A DNA stretch of 33,183 nucleotides from Zygnema cylindricum. Its lineage: Eukaryota > Streptophyta > Zygnematophyceae > Zygnematales > Zygnemataceae. The stretch covers positions 1-33,183 of the forward strand of contig JBBHKE010001869.1 of the NCBI GenBank assembly GCA_037447655.1, given 5' to 3'. This document shows, in pieces, positions 20,002-30,052 of the stretch (position 1 is its first letter; the number at the start of each line of letters is the position of its first letter). The notes below the pieces were generated by a model that was not told the DNA's origin, searched no databases, and was given only the letters and a program-made list of their open reading frames with translations. Made by a program: the position numbers and the translations under genes.

Positions 20002-20975
20002 TGTAATAGGATCTCCTACCTCTCACAGTATCCCATGACTACAACCAATTTCAACCACACATTCCACACATTGGAAAATTACACATTCACATTGGAAAGC
20101 ACTCACATAAGGATAAACTTTAAATTAGAAGACGCTTCAGTCCACATAACATTAGCTTCGTCTCTTGCCCTCGTGGCTCAACCCTTCTTATTAAAGTATT
20201 TCCATTGCTCTCCACTCTTAAATAATTCTATCTCTTAACTACTAAAACACTACTTAGTTTGTAAGAGATTTCAATGGAAAAATGTCATTGCTCCAATTTG
20301 GTATTATTCGCTAAGGACCAAGATCAGTCACAATTTCCACAAACTTTTCCAAAGGAAAAGAACTCTATGCTCCTCCTAGACTTCACTATTTATCCATCAT
20401 CGCCCTAGACTCGCCAGGCTAGAGTCAACGCTACGTTGAACAGGTTTTACTTGGGCCAATCATTGATTAACAAGGACTCAGACTGACCAATGCAAAAACG
20501 TGTGAAATCTTTTACTAACTACGTAGCATTTCCAACCAATCAAACGCTACGTTTTACTACGTAACATTTACATGCAAAAGTGCTCGCCAAACGAAACGCG
20601 ACTTTGCATGAACGCGCGTCGCAAATTTCGCACAAAAAACTTCCTACGAAATTCTATAAAGTGAAAGTGATGTATCGCACTAAAAATTGAACGAAACAAC
20701 CATCGTGAGTACCAAACGAATTATTGATTTCGTTTGGTACTTTATAAACGTTCGCCTTAAATTCCGCGGCTAGTTTGACCCTTAACTCGTAACAATGAAC
20801 ACCCATTCGTTAGTTTGATCTCGTGGTGTTGCCTAATTACACCAATCACTATATCTTTAAAATACAACTCCCAATTGTGCGATTCTTTCGCGGATGTCTA
20901 TGAAATTCAAAATTCTATATTCGTAACACATAAATACCCATTTATGAACAAGTTCGATCCACTATTACTGTTACA
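20002..20975 (-). repeat. Right LTR of the gypsy element (5' LTR in element orientation)
   Basis: 974 bp from TGTAATAGGATCTCC to CTGTTACA, with perfect TGTAA...TTACA terminal inverted bases. Followed by GTACG and then Copia-B sequence. Confidence 0.94.
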
Positions 20976-20980
20976 GTACG

Positions 20981-22670
20981 GCTAGGGATCGCGAGGTTTT
21001 CCTACACCAAATCCAAATCCAAAGTCCTTGTCGTATCCCTACGCCTACCCACCGCCACCTGGTCATGCAGCGAACACGGCGATCGACTTCAATTTGCCGT
21101 ACAGCCCACCGCTATCGTGGTATACAACTCCTCCTTTTTATTATCCTCCTTCAAATCCGATGGTTTCATTGGATGTCCTTCCCACATCCAACCAAAATAT
21201 TGGGTCTTCGTCACGTGCAATTGTACCTATCCCAAATATACCTCCCCCACTTCCTTTAGTGGACTATGATACGTTTTTTTGCAATCAGGTAATCTTTCTG
21301 ATTGGCTAATTGACTTAGGCGCCTCTCATCACATGTGTTGTCAACTTGACATAATGCTTAATATGGTTCCCCTTGCCATTCCTCTACGCATTTATTTGGG
21401 AAATAATATGATTCTTACCTCCACTCTCGTTGGACAGGTGCATATTAATTCCGGTTTGCACGCCTCTCGTCCAATCATTTTGGACAAAGTTTATTTTGTA
21501 CCTGACCTCAAAAAGAATCTTTTTTCGGCTAGTTCGGCTTTACGCCATGGGAGTTTTGGTGTCATCACTGAGTCCAACGTTCAATTTTTTTCCTCCAATA
21601 AAGATCTCATTGGTAGTGGCACTACAATGGGCAACTATATCTTTTAAATTTTTTTAATGATATTGCTCATGCTTCTTTAGCTCATTCTCCATCTTCTTCC
21701 TCTTTTTTGACATGGCATCTTCGATACGGCCATCTTAATGGTGCTAGTCTAGCTTCCCTTGGAAAAGGGCTTGTAAATGGCATCGATAACTTTATTGAAA
21801 ACAAGATTGACTTTTGTCATGGTTGCATTCTTGGAAAAATGCCTCGTTTACCTTTTTGTTCTTCTTCTTCTCGCTCTTTAGCTCCCCTTGATCTCATTCA
21901 TAGTGATGTATGCGGTCCTATTCCCATTCCAAGTCTTAGTGGCGCATCTTATTTTCTCACTTTTATTGACATTTTTTCTCGCTTTACACATGTTTATTTT
22001 ATGCGTCATAAGTTTGAGGTTTTTACCCACTTCCAACATTTCAAAGCACTTGTAGAAAATCACTTGTCGTCTCGCATCAAAACAATCCAAACGGATAATG
22101 GGGGGGAATTTGTTTCCAATGAATTTTCTGAGTTTTTATCAACACATGGTATTATTCATCATAAAGCTTCTCCTCATTCACCGCAGCAAAATGGTGATGC
22201 CGAACGTCTTAATCGCACTCTCATTGACATGTCTCGCTCTCTTCTCCATTTTGCCTCCTTACCATTTCGTTCTTGGGCGGATGCCTTACTAACTTCCTCT
22301 TATATTCGTTATCGCTCTCCTACCTCTTCTCTTTCTAACAAAGCTCCTTTTGAATCTTGGCATGGGACAAAGCCCGATGTCTCTCATTTTTCGCATTTTT
22401 GGGTGCGAAGCATACTTAGAAATTCTCCACGCTTCCAATGGTAAATTAGGTCCTCGAGCTATGCGAGGAATTTTTGTGGGATATTCCCTAAATTCCAAAG
22501 CATATCGTATTTGGTGCCCCTCTTCTCACCGCATTGTCACCACTCGTGACGTTATTTTTCATGAAACTCTTTTATTCGAACACTTGTACCCGATTTCCCC
22601 ATCACTCCTCTACCTAGTTTATTTCCTCCTTACGAAATTGAACCCTCTAATTCTATTACCACCTTGCTAA
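20981..22670 (+). pseudogene. pol: Copia-B resumed: gag tail, protease, integrase
   Basis: The proline-rich linker (PYAYPPPPGHA near 21035) continues gag. The protease starts DWLIDLGASHHMCC near 21297, with Leu replacing Ser in the usual D-S-G active site, and runs to a stop at 21645. Integrase follows: HLRYGHLNGAS, CHGCILGKMPRLP, SDVCGP (first Asp), QTDNGGEF (second Asp, kept, unlike Copia-A) and SPQQNGDAERLNRTL (Glu kept). A one-base shift near 22390 moves the end (FGCEAYLEIL, RGIFVGYSLNSKAYRIW) to another frame. Other breaks are near 21290 and 21650-21700. Confidence 0.92.
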
Positions 22671-23778
22671 CGCCCCCTTTAACCCCATCCCTAAATACGA
22701 CCCTTTTAAACCCCCAAATTTCTCTTATATCTACATTTTTTACTCCTTCCACAGATTCTGTCTCTTCCTCCAATTCCGGCGATGAATTTTCCCTAGTACG
22801 CTCCGCAATTTCCGTCGCTTCACCTCCTACTGTACATCTTGTCGCTGATGACGCGACGGTCTTGGACGCAACTACCTTTACTGTCGCTGTACGACTTGTC
22901 ACAGATGACGCGACGGTCTTGGACGTGACAAGTCTTCCTGTCGCCGGTGACACTTCGGTCCTTCCATCGACAAACTTCGTTTCACGTCATTTGGAGTTTT
23001 CGTGGCTGGCATGTGCTACTCGCAATTTGGTCGTTATTACGCCACTAACGCCACCTACCAAACAACTTGTCTTACGTCAAAGTGCGCGCCTTTCACAACC
23101 TACGTGGAAGATTCGCGAAAATCTTGCTCATGCCAACCTTGCCGACGTGAAAGACCCTCCCACATGAAATGCCGCATTGAAACGCCTTGGTAATGACATG
23201 TGGCGGCTCACTCCTACGCAAGAGTATGACGCATTAATGACAAACAATACCTAGACGCTTTGTACTCTTCCACCAAATCGTCGTGCGATTGGATCCAAGT
23301 GGGTATTCAAAATAAAACTGGTGGCAGATGGTACAATCGACCGTTACAAAGCACAGCTCATCGCCAAAGGCTACTTACAATTAGAAGTCGTTGACTACAA
23401 TGAGACTTTTGCTCCTGTCACAAAGTTTGACTCCATCCGTACTATTTGTCCCTTGCAGCTCTTCATGATTGGGAATTACAGCAACTTGACGTCAAAACTG
23501 CTTTTCTTCATGGTAGTCTTGCAGAAGATATTTTTATGGAACAACCACCTAGTTACGTTGTTCGTGGAACCGAAATTCTTGTTTGACCTTTACGTAAGTC
23601 AATTTATGGTCTAAAACAAGCATCTAGAGTTTGGCATCAAACCCTTGTCGCAACATTAATTAAAGAAGGATTTAGAGAAATCAGTGCAAATCCTGAGATT
23701 TATACTAGAGGTACAGGTGGCCAGGTAATCATCAATGTTATTTACGTAGATGATTTAATTCTCGCAGGTCCTAGTAAG
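22671..23778 (+). pseudogene. pol: Copia-B linker and reverse transcriptase, cut by Copia-C
   Basis: 22671-23167 is a Thr/Ser/Val-rich linker with an internal near-duplicate (DDATVLDATTF and DDATVLDVTSL, about 69 bp apart near 22850-22940). Reverse transcriptase motifs follow in shifting frames: GSKWVFKIK near 23300, DRYKAQLIAKGYLQ, ETFAPVTKFDSIR, then after frameshifts RVWHQTLVATLIKEGFR near 23630 and YVDD near 23745. The gene is interrupted at 23779 and resumes at 28275. Confidence 0.88.
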
Positions 23779-24740
23779 CCTTGTCCATAGCCTATTTCAG
23801 CCATGGATTACTCTCCGAAGGACCACAAACTACCCCTCAAACAGTTGTGTTTCACACAGCACAAGTTACACCAAAATACACAAAATCTCCTCAAATTGCA
23901 CCAATATATTTTATATTGTAGACACTGTAAGATCCCAAAGTTACAACCAAATCCACCAAGGAATCTAGAAGATATCGCTCCATAGTTTCAAAAAAAAAGC
24001 TAAAACCTTCACAAATAACGACTTAGACTACTCACAGTCTTACAAAGATGCCGAATACAATAACACTTCACACACATATATATATGTATCTTAGAATAAC
24101 TACACAAAATTTCACATGAAAGCACCAAACAGAGTGATCACACCAACAGGTCAATGATGTAGAAAACAGTTTGACATTGCTTTGATAATACTTGACTGCG
24201 ATACATAAAATAATCTAAGTCCTGCAAGTTATGCTCAGAGAGTTCACTACTGAATGTACGGAGGCAAACCAGCCGTACTGTGTCTACTCTAATAAACTAA
24301 TTATCCAAAAGGACAAACCTCTCTTGTACAGACTATTTACACCGACATCTCCGCAATCTTCGTATGTCAAAAACCAAGCTACCGCTAAGCAACTACTAAG
24401 CTACCACTACCGTACAATCATCATTACTTGAAATCTTTCCTATTCATCTTATCCGCAGCTGCGCCAGTTGCGCTGTCCGTACGGATCATAAAAATAGCCG
24501 CAGCTGCGTTGACTTAACTGCGTCGTAGCTCTGCAGTACTGGCGGCGCATATTTTAATATTTCGTTTATTCAATATCGGATCGCTTCGATATATGTTAGT
24601 GCCTATTCACGCCACTTTGATTATATCCGTACGTTCGCTCCCCTAATCTGTGAATCTATTCGAGTCTCCATATTAAATCTACTTAGCACCTACACACAAG
24701 AAATGTCTTGTATGCACGAAATTAAGTTTTCAAAACAACA
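23779..24740 (-). repeat. Left LTR of Copia-C (3' LTR in element orientation)
   Basis: 962 bp, similar throughout to 27291-28269. Its outer end reads CCTTGTCC instead of TGTTGTCC, so the terminal TG is mutated. On the minus strand the tract CAGGGGAG next to it at 24741-24748 is the polypurine tract. Confidence 0.93.
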
Positions 24741-24780
24741 CTCCCCTGAACATTTAGTTTCGTGCACCCAAAAAAATATG

Positions 24781-25030
24781 CAGCCTGAAATGCTATGTTC
24801 CTACGCTGCGCTAGTTCGATATCGCAGCGCAGTAAAAATGCAACGTGTATTGCTATGCTGCTACGCTGCGCTAGTTCGACATCGCATCGCAGTATGAATA
24901 CAAAGTGTCGGGTTTACTGCTATGCTGCCATGCTGCGCTAATTTTGACATCGCAGCCCAGTACCAATAATTTATGCAGCCTGTACTGCTATGCTGCCATG
25001 CTGCATTATTTTGACATCGCAGCCCTAGCA
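24781..25030 (-). repeat. Four-unit tandem repeat with hairpin potential inside Copia-C
   Basis: Units start at 24781, 24841, 24901 and 24975 (lengths 60, 60, 74 and 56). Each holds TGCTATG, a TGCTGCGCTA-like word and then ATCGCAGC. Within a unit CTGCGCT (24806-24812) can pair with AGCGCAG (24826-24832). The later units diverge and lose part of the pairing. It lies just inside the 3' LTR, near the polypurine tract. Confidence 0.85.
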
Positions 25031-25606
25031 ACCGCTCTTTTTTACCCTTAACTTCTTCCTCATAGCCTCATCTCTTGAGACTACAACTTTCTAACTCAAC
25101 ACTCCACTAAAGCTTTAGACTCAGTAGTCCATTCTGTATGCAGATATATCTATTCTAATGGATATACAGACAAAAGAAAAATATTTAGAGATTCAAAAAT
25201 TACTATCAACCCCCACTATTCATCATACATAAATTTTAGCAAAAACAACACATCACCACTATTTTGCTGATGTCGCCATTGCTCTTGTTGCCTTCGCCAT
25301 TTCCCATTCGTCCTTTTGAAAAACCACCACCTTGCAAAATTTCTCCTGTAACAGCTCCTCGTAAGCCATAAATGCCAAACTATCTCTCCAGTGAATTCGA
25401 ATTTACATTTGTATTCGTCACTTAGCCATGTTATCAAATTTGCCGAAAACCAATAACCTACATACTTTTATCAAACAATTGTTGCACATTGTCCCCCATT
25501 AGAAGCTTCCACGCCCTCCATTTTGTTAGATGTATGTTGTTGACGCTGCTGCACCAAAGTCTCCTAAAATTTCCTGAAAAGACGTTAAATTCTCCACAGT
25601 TTCCTG

Positions 25607-26436
25607 TTACACATTCTCTCCACAGTTTCCTTTTACACATTCTCTCACTTTTTCTTGTTGCGTTCTTCGGTGTGATATATTTTGTAACAGTTTTCTTTTC
25701 CAATTGTGTTTCTGCAATCTGTCTCTTTTTCTTGTTTTCTTATGAATCTCTGATCTGTTCATAGTTTTTCCATGGTTTCCCCTCTTACTACCTCTATAAG
25801 GTGAAATTTTTCTTACTAACTTTAGGTCTTTTTCCATAGATTTGCCTCTTCTCTTAAGTGTATGTATTTTCAATATATTCATTCTGACCCTTTTTCCAGT
25901 TAGCTGCTCTTTCCTCTTCCTAGCATTTGCATGAACTTTCTTCTTTAGTCTCATTTTGTTAGCAATTTTTACTTGCTTTTCGATGAGTTCAATAGTTTTT
26001 AAACCCACGATATTTTCCACTTCTGATGTTAATTCCCCATTTTGTGTAAATACACTCTTTTCCATCTCATCGTTATCTCTTTCCCTTTCTTGAAGTTTTG
26101 TTTTCATTCAATGTTCTTTATTTCTAAAGAATATTCGTCAGCCAAATTAAAGTTTACTTGTTTAACTCCCCTTACTCCATGATTTTCTTCTCCTTGTACG
26201 TCATGCATACACACCAATTTATCACTAGGAGTTACATATGCCGAGTCTTTTTCACTTTCTTCTTTCTCCTCACTATTTTTGGTAGCAATAATCTTTCCAG
26301 TTTCTTCCACTTCCATGTGCCCTCCACTTCCTTTGGCTTCTCTTACCGTAGTTGCCTCTTCCTTTAGTAATTGTGTGTCACTCACCAATCTGTCATAGGA
26401 AATGTTGATAGTAGTAACCGGATCCTTTTCTGTCAT
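25607..26436 (-). pseudogene. Highly charged coding-like region of Copia-C, function unknown
   Basis: Two overlapping minus-strand frames: 26436-26104 (110 residues, rich in Glu, Lys, Ser) and 26107-25607 (166 residues, rich in Lys, Arg, Glu). The second starts inside the end of the first through an ATGA overlap. They lie downstream of gag, where protease and integrase would be in a complete element. No zinc knuckle, DSGA, D-D-E or YVDD motif is visible, and I do not recognise a family. They may be a frame-shifted remnant of one charged protein or of the copia linker region. A ~24-bp tandem duplication (ACACATTCTCTCCACAGTTT) sits at 25598-25646. Confidence 0.5.
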
Positions 26437-26589
26437 ATTTTTCTCCTCATTCCGAACAACACAGAAGGTCGGTAAATAAAAAAAATCTTCAACACACTGT
26501 GTATTCCTTTTGTCAGATGTCGATTCTTGTCTCTCACTTACCTAAGCACTTGATTCCCTTCTTGTTGAGGGACAGACAAGGTTGTTGTC

Positions 26590-27286
26590 CTATCCATCTT
26601 TGAAATTCCCTGTAGCACATGCACTTTTATATGATGGACATACCCTGAAGGTATGTTTCTTAGGTAGATCTCCAAACTCACTATTACCTTTAATTTTCAG
26701 AAACTGAGACTTTGATTCCTTTATATTCCTCTCACTTGATAGAACCTTTCTATTAGCCTCTTCATCTAGAACAACTCGTCTAGCTACAGTTAAACTCCAA
26801 TCCCTTTTGCCAATTACAGTCAATCGATCGAATGCGCTCTTATACTTTTTAAGTAGACTTCTCATTAACAAGATAGCTTGTTGAGCATCTGTAAAGTTTC
26901 CTCCTGCCAAATCATTTTCTGCAAATAATACTTGTAAGTCAATACTGTGTTCTCCATACTACCTCCTACATACTTGTGTTCAACTATTTTGGTAACACTG
27001 CTAAGCCAATGATATAAAGAAGTCTTTGCATACATACATTCTAAGCACTCCCATAATTCAGCTGCCTTTTGAAGCTTAGATATGACATTACTAAATCCTC
27101 AGTCAAGGAGTTCTTGATAACCCTTAGACACTCATGATTTTTCCTTTTCCATCCATTTGATGTTTCGGCCAAGGTATCGTCCACCACGTCCATTAGCTCT
27201 ATCATCTCAAAGTAGCTCTCGAGTGCACACTTCCAGTAGTGATATTTTGATCCATCAAATATGGGTAGCCATGGGTGTGGGCCCAT
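26590..27286 (-). pseudogene. gag: Copia-C gag pseudogene, start codon inside the PBS
   Basis: The frame starts at the ATG at 27286-27284, which lies within the PBS, and reads MGPHPWLPIFDGSKYHYWKC, the usual copia gag opening (FDG-x-x-Y-x-x-W), up to a frameshift near 27090. KAAELWECLECMYAK follows in the next frame, and a third part (26910-26590) reads AILLMRSLLKKYKSAFDRL and RRVVLDEEANRK, typical of the gag C-terminal half. No CCHC knuckle follows. An in-frame ATG also lies 10 codons upstream, inside the LTR at 27316, so the true start is not certain. Confidence 0.82.
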
Positions 27287-27290
27287 AACC
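27277..27290 (-). other. Primer-binding site of Copia-C (initiator tRNA-Met anticodon-arm type)
   Basis: On the minus strand GGTTATGGGCCCAC follows the LTR end ACAACA with no gap. It should pair over 14 bases with the anticodon stem-loop of initiator tRNA-Met, a longer match than in Copia-A and -B. The complement of the CAU anticodon is an ATG (27286-27284), in frame with gag. Confidence 0.75.
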
Positions 27291-28269
27291 TGTTGTCCAT
27301 AGCCTATTTCAGCCATGGATTACTCTCAGAAGCACCGCAGACTACCCCTCAAACAGCTGTGTTTCACATAGCACAGATTACTCCACAATACAAAAAATCT
27401 CCTCATATTCCACCAATAAGAAGTATACTGTAGACACTGTAAGATCCTAAAGTTACTACCAAATCCACCAAGGAATCTAGAAGATATAAGCTCCAGAATT
27501 TCACAAAAAACAGTTGACACCTTCACAAACTAACCACTTAGACTACTCACAGAATTTTACAGAGATACCTGAATAAAATGAAACTTCACACACATATATA
27601 TTATGTATCTTAAAATAACTCCACAAAATTTCACATGAAAGCACCAAACAGAGTGATCACACCAACTGGTCAAAGATGCAGAAAACAGTTTGCCATTGCT
27701 TTGATAATACTTGACTGCGATACATAAAATAATCTAAGTCCTGCAAGTTATACTCAGAGAGTTCACTACTGAATGTACGGAGGCATACCAGCCGTACTGT
27801 GTCTACTCTAATTAACTAATTATTCAAAAGGACAAACCTCTCTTGTACAGAATATTTACACCGACATCTCCGCAATCTTCGTATGTCAGAAACTAAGCTA
27901 CCTCTAAGCAACTACTAAGCTACCACTACTGTACAATCATCATTACTCGAAATCTTTCCTATTCATCTTATCCGCAGCTGCGCTAGCTGCGCTGTCCGTA
28001 CCGATCATAAAAATAGTCGCAGCTGCGTTGACTTAACTGCGTCGCAGCTCCGCCGTACCGGCGGCGCATATTTCAATATTTTGTTTATTCAATATCGGAT
28101 CGCTTCGCGATCCGCCATCCATTTGTTAGTGCCTATTCACGCCACTTTGATTATATCCGTACGTTCGCTCCCCTAATCCGTTAATCTATCGAGTCTCCAT
28201 ATTAAATCCACTTAGCAGTTACGCACAAAAAATGTCTCGTACGCACGAAACTAACTATTCAAAACAACA
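27291..28269 (-). repeat. Right LTR of Copia-C (5' LTR in element orientation)
   Basis: 979 bp from TGTTGTCCATAGCC to AAAACAACA. It has the intact terminal TG lost in the left copy, and an extra ~15 bases after GGATCGCTTCG (near 28105). The LTR is rich in short palindromes: CGCAGCTGCG, GTACCGGCGGCGC and CGGATCGCTTCGCGATCCG. Confidence 0.94.
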
Positions 28270-28274
28270 GCAAG

Positions 28275-28462
28275 TCCTCTATTCATCAGGTCAAAGGCAT
28301 TCTCTCATCCTATTGGCGTATGACCGATTTAGGCGATCTTGACTATTGCTTAGGCATCACTATTTTACGTCAAAGGTCTGCACTCATTTTGCAAATGAGT
28401 CAAGAGCACTACATTCTTGATCTTCTTGAGCATTTTGACATGTCCGATTGCAATTCGGTGCC
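28275..28462 (+). pseudogene. pol: Copia-B resumed: end of the reverse transcriptase region, then abrupt loss of similarity
   Basis: DLGDLDYCLGI, RQRSALILQMSQEHYILDLL and HFDMSDCNSVP match 3960-4144 of Copia-A closely, and the YIL codon that is a stop in Copia-A (4091) is intact here. Similarity ends just after CGGTGCCA near 28462. RNase H and the 3' LTR are missing, so the 3' part was deleted or the copy was truncated. Confidence 0.88.
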
Positions 28463-28489
28463 ATCTCTTCCCCTATTGCATTTCCAAAG

Positions 28490-28690
28490 TTACTTCATTG
28501 TAAAAGTTCTCTTAATGTACCGCTTCCACATCACATAGTTATTTCCGTTGAACATGATCGCTTTTCGAGTGACATGGAATTCATCTTCTGTTGACACGTC
28601 ACTGAGATCGTCATCCGTACAATATGGAATTTTATATTTTTCAATTAAAAACAAAAAATTGCTTGCAAGAATTGTCTCGCTGCCATGTCA
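28490..28690 (-). pseudogene. Possible copia gag-like or host exon fragment
   Basis: On the minus strand a frame of about 66 codons without an obvious start reads acidic sequence (CTDDDLSDVSTEDEF) and then FNGNNYVMWKRYIKRTF before a TAA at 28490. The pattern F-x-G-x-N-Y-x-x-W-K resembles the opening of copia-type gag. It begins almost at the broken end of Copia-B, so it may belong to a further element involved in the truncation. The match is short, so this is a tentative call. Confidence 0.35.
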
Positions 28691-28699
28691 CTTACATTG

Positions 28700-29915
28700 T
28701 TGGTGAGAGAGATTTTTTTTCATCCTCGAGTCTTTCTTTGTTTTGATTTGCTGAATTTGTTTTTCGGTTGGGAAATTTTGAAAAAAGTCGTATCGGGACA
28801 CAAGTATGTCGGGCAATCAAGTACATCATAAAAAATAAAAAATAATAGAAATAATATATTATACAAGCAGAACAAATCATTAATACAAAAATTAAATTCC
28901 ACTTATGAATTTACATTCGAAGGTGGCCTCTTACAAATAATTATTTGCTAATTCCGAAAAGGCAAGTCTTTTAAGGCAAAGTCATTTAAAAAAATAAAGA
29001 TAAGTAAAAATTGTTTCGATCACTGTCTAAAGCTACTACTGTTCGATAATTTCTTGAATTAAGAAATAGACAAAATGATTAATTTGCATCCCACATATAG
29101 TACTATCAAACAGCAACAACAAAACAAGAGGTGAACTTATCTTATTCCTACTATAATTCGTCCGTAACTAGATATTAAGGATCGAATTAATGCTTAAAAA
29201 ACCTTCACATTTTTCATCTTTCATAATCTGAAGGCCATTAAATATAACGCTTCTAATTCTGAGCATAGTGGAAAATCTCTACGAAAACGCACAAGAGAAT
29301 AACATATTCAGCACTTAATTTAATTTTTGAACGAAAAAAAGCATGTCATGAAAGGAAACTGTCTTCCAAGTATTCCTGGTATTCTCGGAGGATCCGTTTA
29401 TTTTTTAGTTTAAAAAAAATATCAAAACTTCAAAACTTCTTGATATTTGTTTGGTTTTTCGTCACTTTTCCACACTCAACAACTATGTCAAAAAATATAG
29501 ATAACAATAAAAAGCACAACGATCATAAGAAAGAAAGAAATTCTTCAAGGAAACAACTTTATTTGTAAATGGCCACTATCCAAAATTACAGTAATAAAAA
29601 AAAATTGAAAAAAATGAGGAACAAATGAACTCTACCGTCATAGGAGCAACCTTTTAAACCTTCACAAAAACCAATAAAATAAAAATGTTATTGTTATTGT
29701 TATTGTTATTGTTATTATTATGATAATGTAATAATAATGATAACATCACGATTTTCTACCTTACCTCACGCGTTTTCGCTCCGACATCTTACCAAACTAG
29801 CAAAAATGGAACTGAAGAACTTTATCAACCAAAGAACAATCTCACAACCGGAGAACTGTATCAATTTAAGAACCTTTGTGACATAAAAATCTTATTAATC
29901 AAAACAATTCATCTT
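28700..29915. other. AT-rich intergenic DNA with a GTTATT microsatellite
   Basis: No gene recognised. (GTTATT)5 lies at 29687-29716 and runs into further TTA/TAATAA-rich sequence. This region is the 3' flank of the minus-strand gene; candidate polyadenylation signals cannot be singled out in such AT-rich DNA. Confidence 0.55.
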
Positions 29916-30006
29916 TAAAAAGAATAATTGCTTCGGCTTATATTGACAAAGAACGTAAGCGTCCAAGTAAATATCCGTATAGGGAGTTGTATTAGGAAGT
30001 CCTCTT
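29916..30006 (-). repeat. Duplicate of the last ~90 bp of the PAN gene, downstream of its stop
   Basis: 29916-30006 repeats 30041-30131 at an offset of 125 bp. On the minus strand it reads RGLPNTTPYTDIYLDAYVLC then QYKPK, against RGLPNTTPYTDLLMNSYVLC then QYKPK in the gene. The stop TAG of the gene corresponds to CAA here, so this frame continues about 12 codons to a TAA. The spacer (30007-30040) contains TTTAGGG-like words. The copy is out of frame with the gene and has no good acceptor in front of it. Confidence 0.88.
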
Positions 30007-30052
30007 TTTTTAGGGTTTTTAACGGTTTTCTAGGGTTTTCTAAAAAGAATAA

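Larger units (their letters stand above)
13290..20975 (-). mobile_element. Ty3/gypsy element with chromodomain-like end, inserted in Copia-B
   Basis: Long direct repeats (13290-14265 and 20002-20975) carry TGTAA...TTACA ends; GTACG is present at 13285-13289 and again at 20976-20980 as the target duplication. The interior, read on the minus strand, has a PBS, a ~1 kb leader, gag with a CCHC knuckle, protease, reverse transcriptase, RNase H, integrase, a GPY/F-like module and a chromodomain-like tail, which is the chromovirus order. Catalytic residues are lost in reverse transcriptase and integrase. The left side has an extra 104-bp rearranged segment (14266-14369) between LTR and interior. Confidence 0.92.
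23779..28269 (-). mobile_element. Copia-C: short gag-only copia element inserted in Copia-B
   Basis: Long direct repeats (23779-24740, 27291-28269) enclose only 2,550 bp. On the minus strand the interior has a PBS against the 5' LTR, a copia-type gag, a highly charged coding-like region, a tandem hairpin repeat and a polypurine tract. No protease, integrase, reverse transcriptase or RNase H motif was found, so it would depend on enzymes from another element, or it lost pol by deletion. Termini are TGTTG...CAACA. Flanks GTAAG (23774-23778) and GCAAG (28270-28274) are a target duplication with one difference, in the RT region of Copia-B. Confidence 0.88.
12060..28462 (+). mobile_element. Copia-B: inactive copy of the Copia-A family, split by two nested elements, 3' end missing
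   Basis: The segments 12060-13289, 20976-23778 and 28270-28462 together follow Copia-A collinearly from the 5' LTR to the end of the reverse transcriptase region. They are separated by a gypsy element inserted in the gag/protease linker (target duplication GTACG) and by Copia-C inserted in the RT region (GTAAG left, GCAAG right). RNase H, polypurine tract and 3' LTR are absent: similarity to Copia-A stops after 28462. The extent given includes the nested elements. Frameshifts and stops make it inactive. Confidence 0.92.

Noticed and set aside
30011-30042. True telomeric repeat array
   Set aside because: Only two degenerate TTTAGGG-like words are present; this is telomere-like filler at most, not an array.
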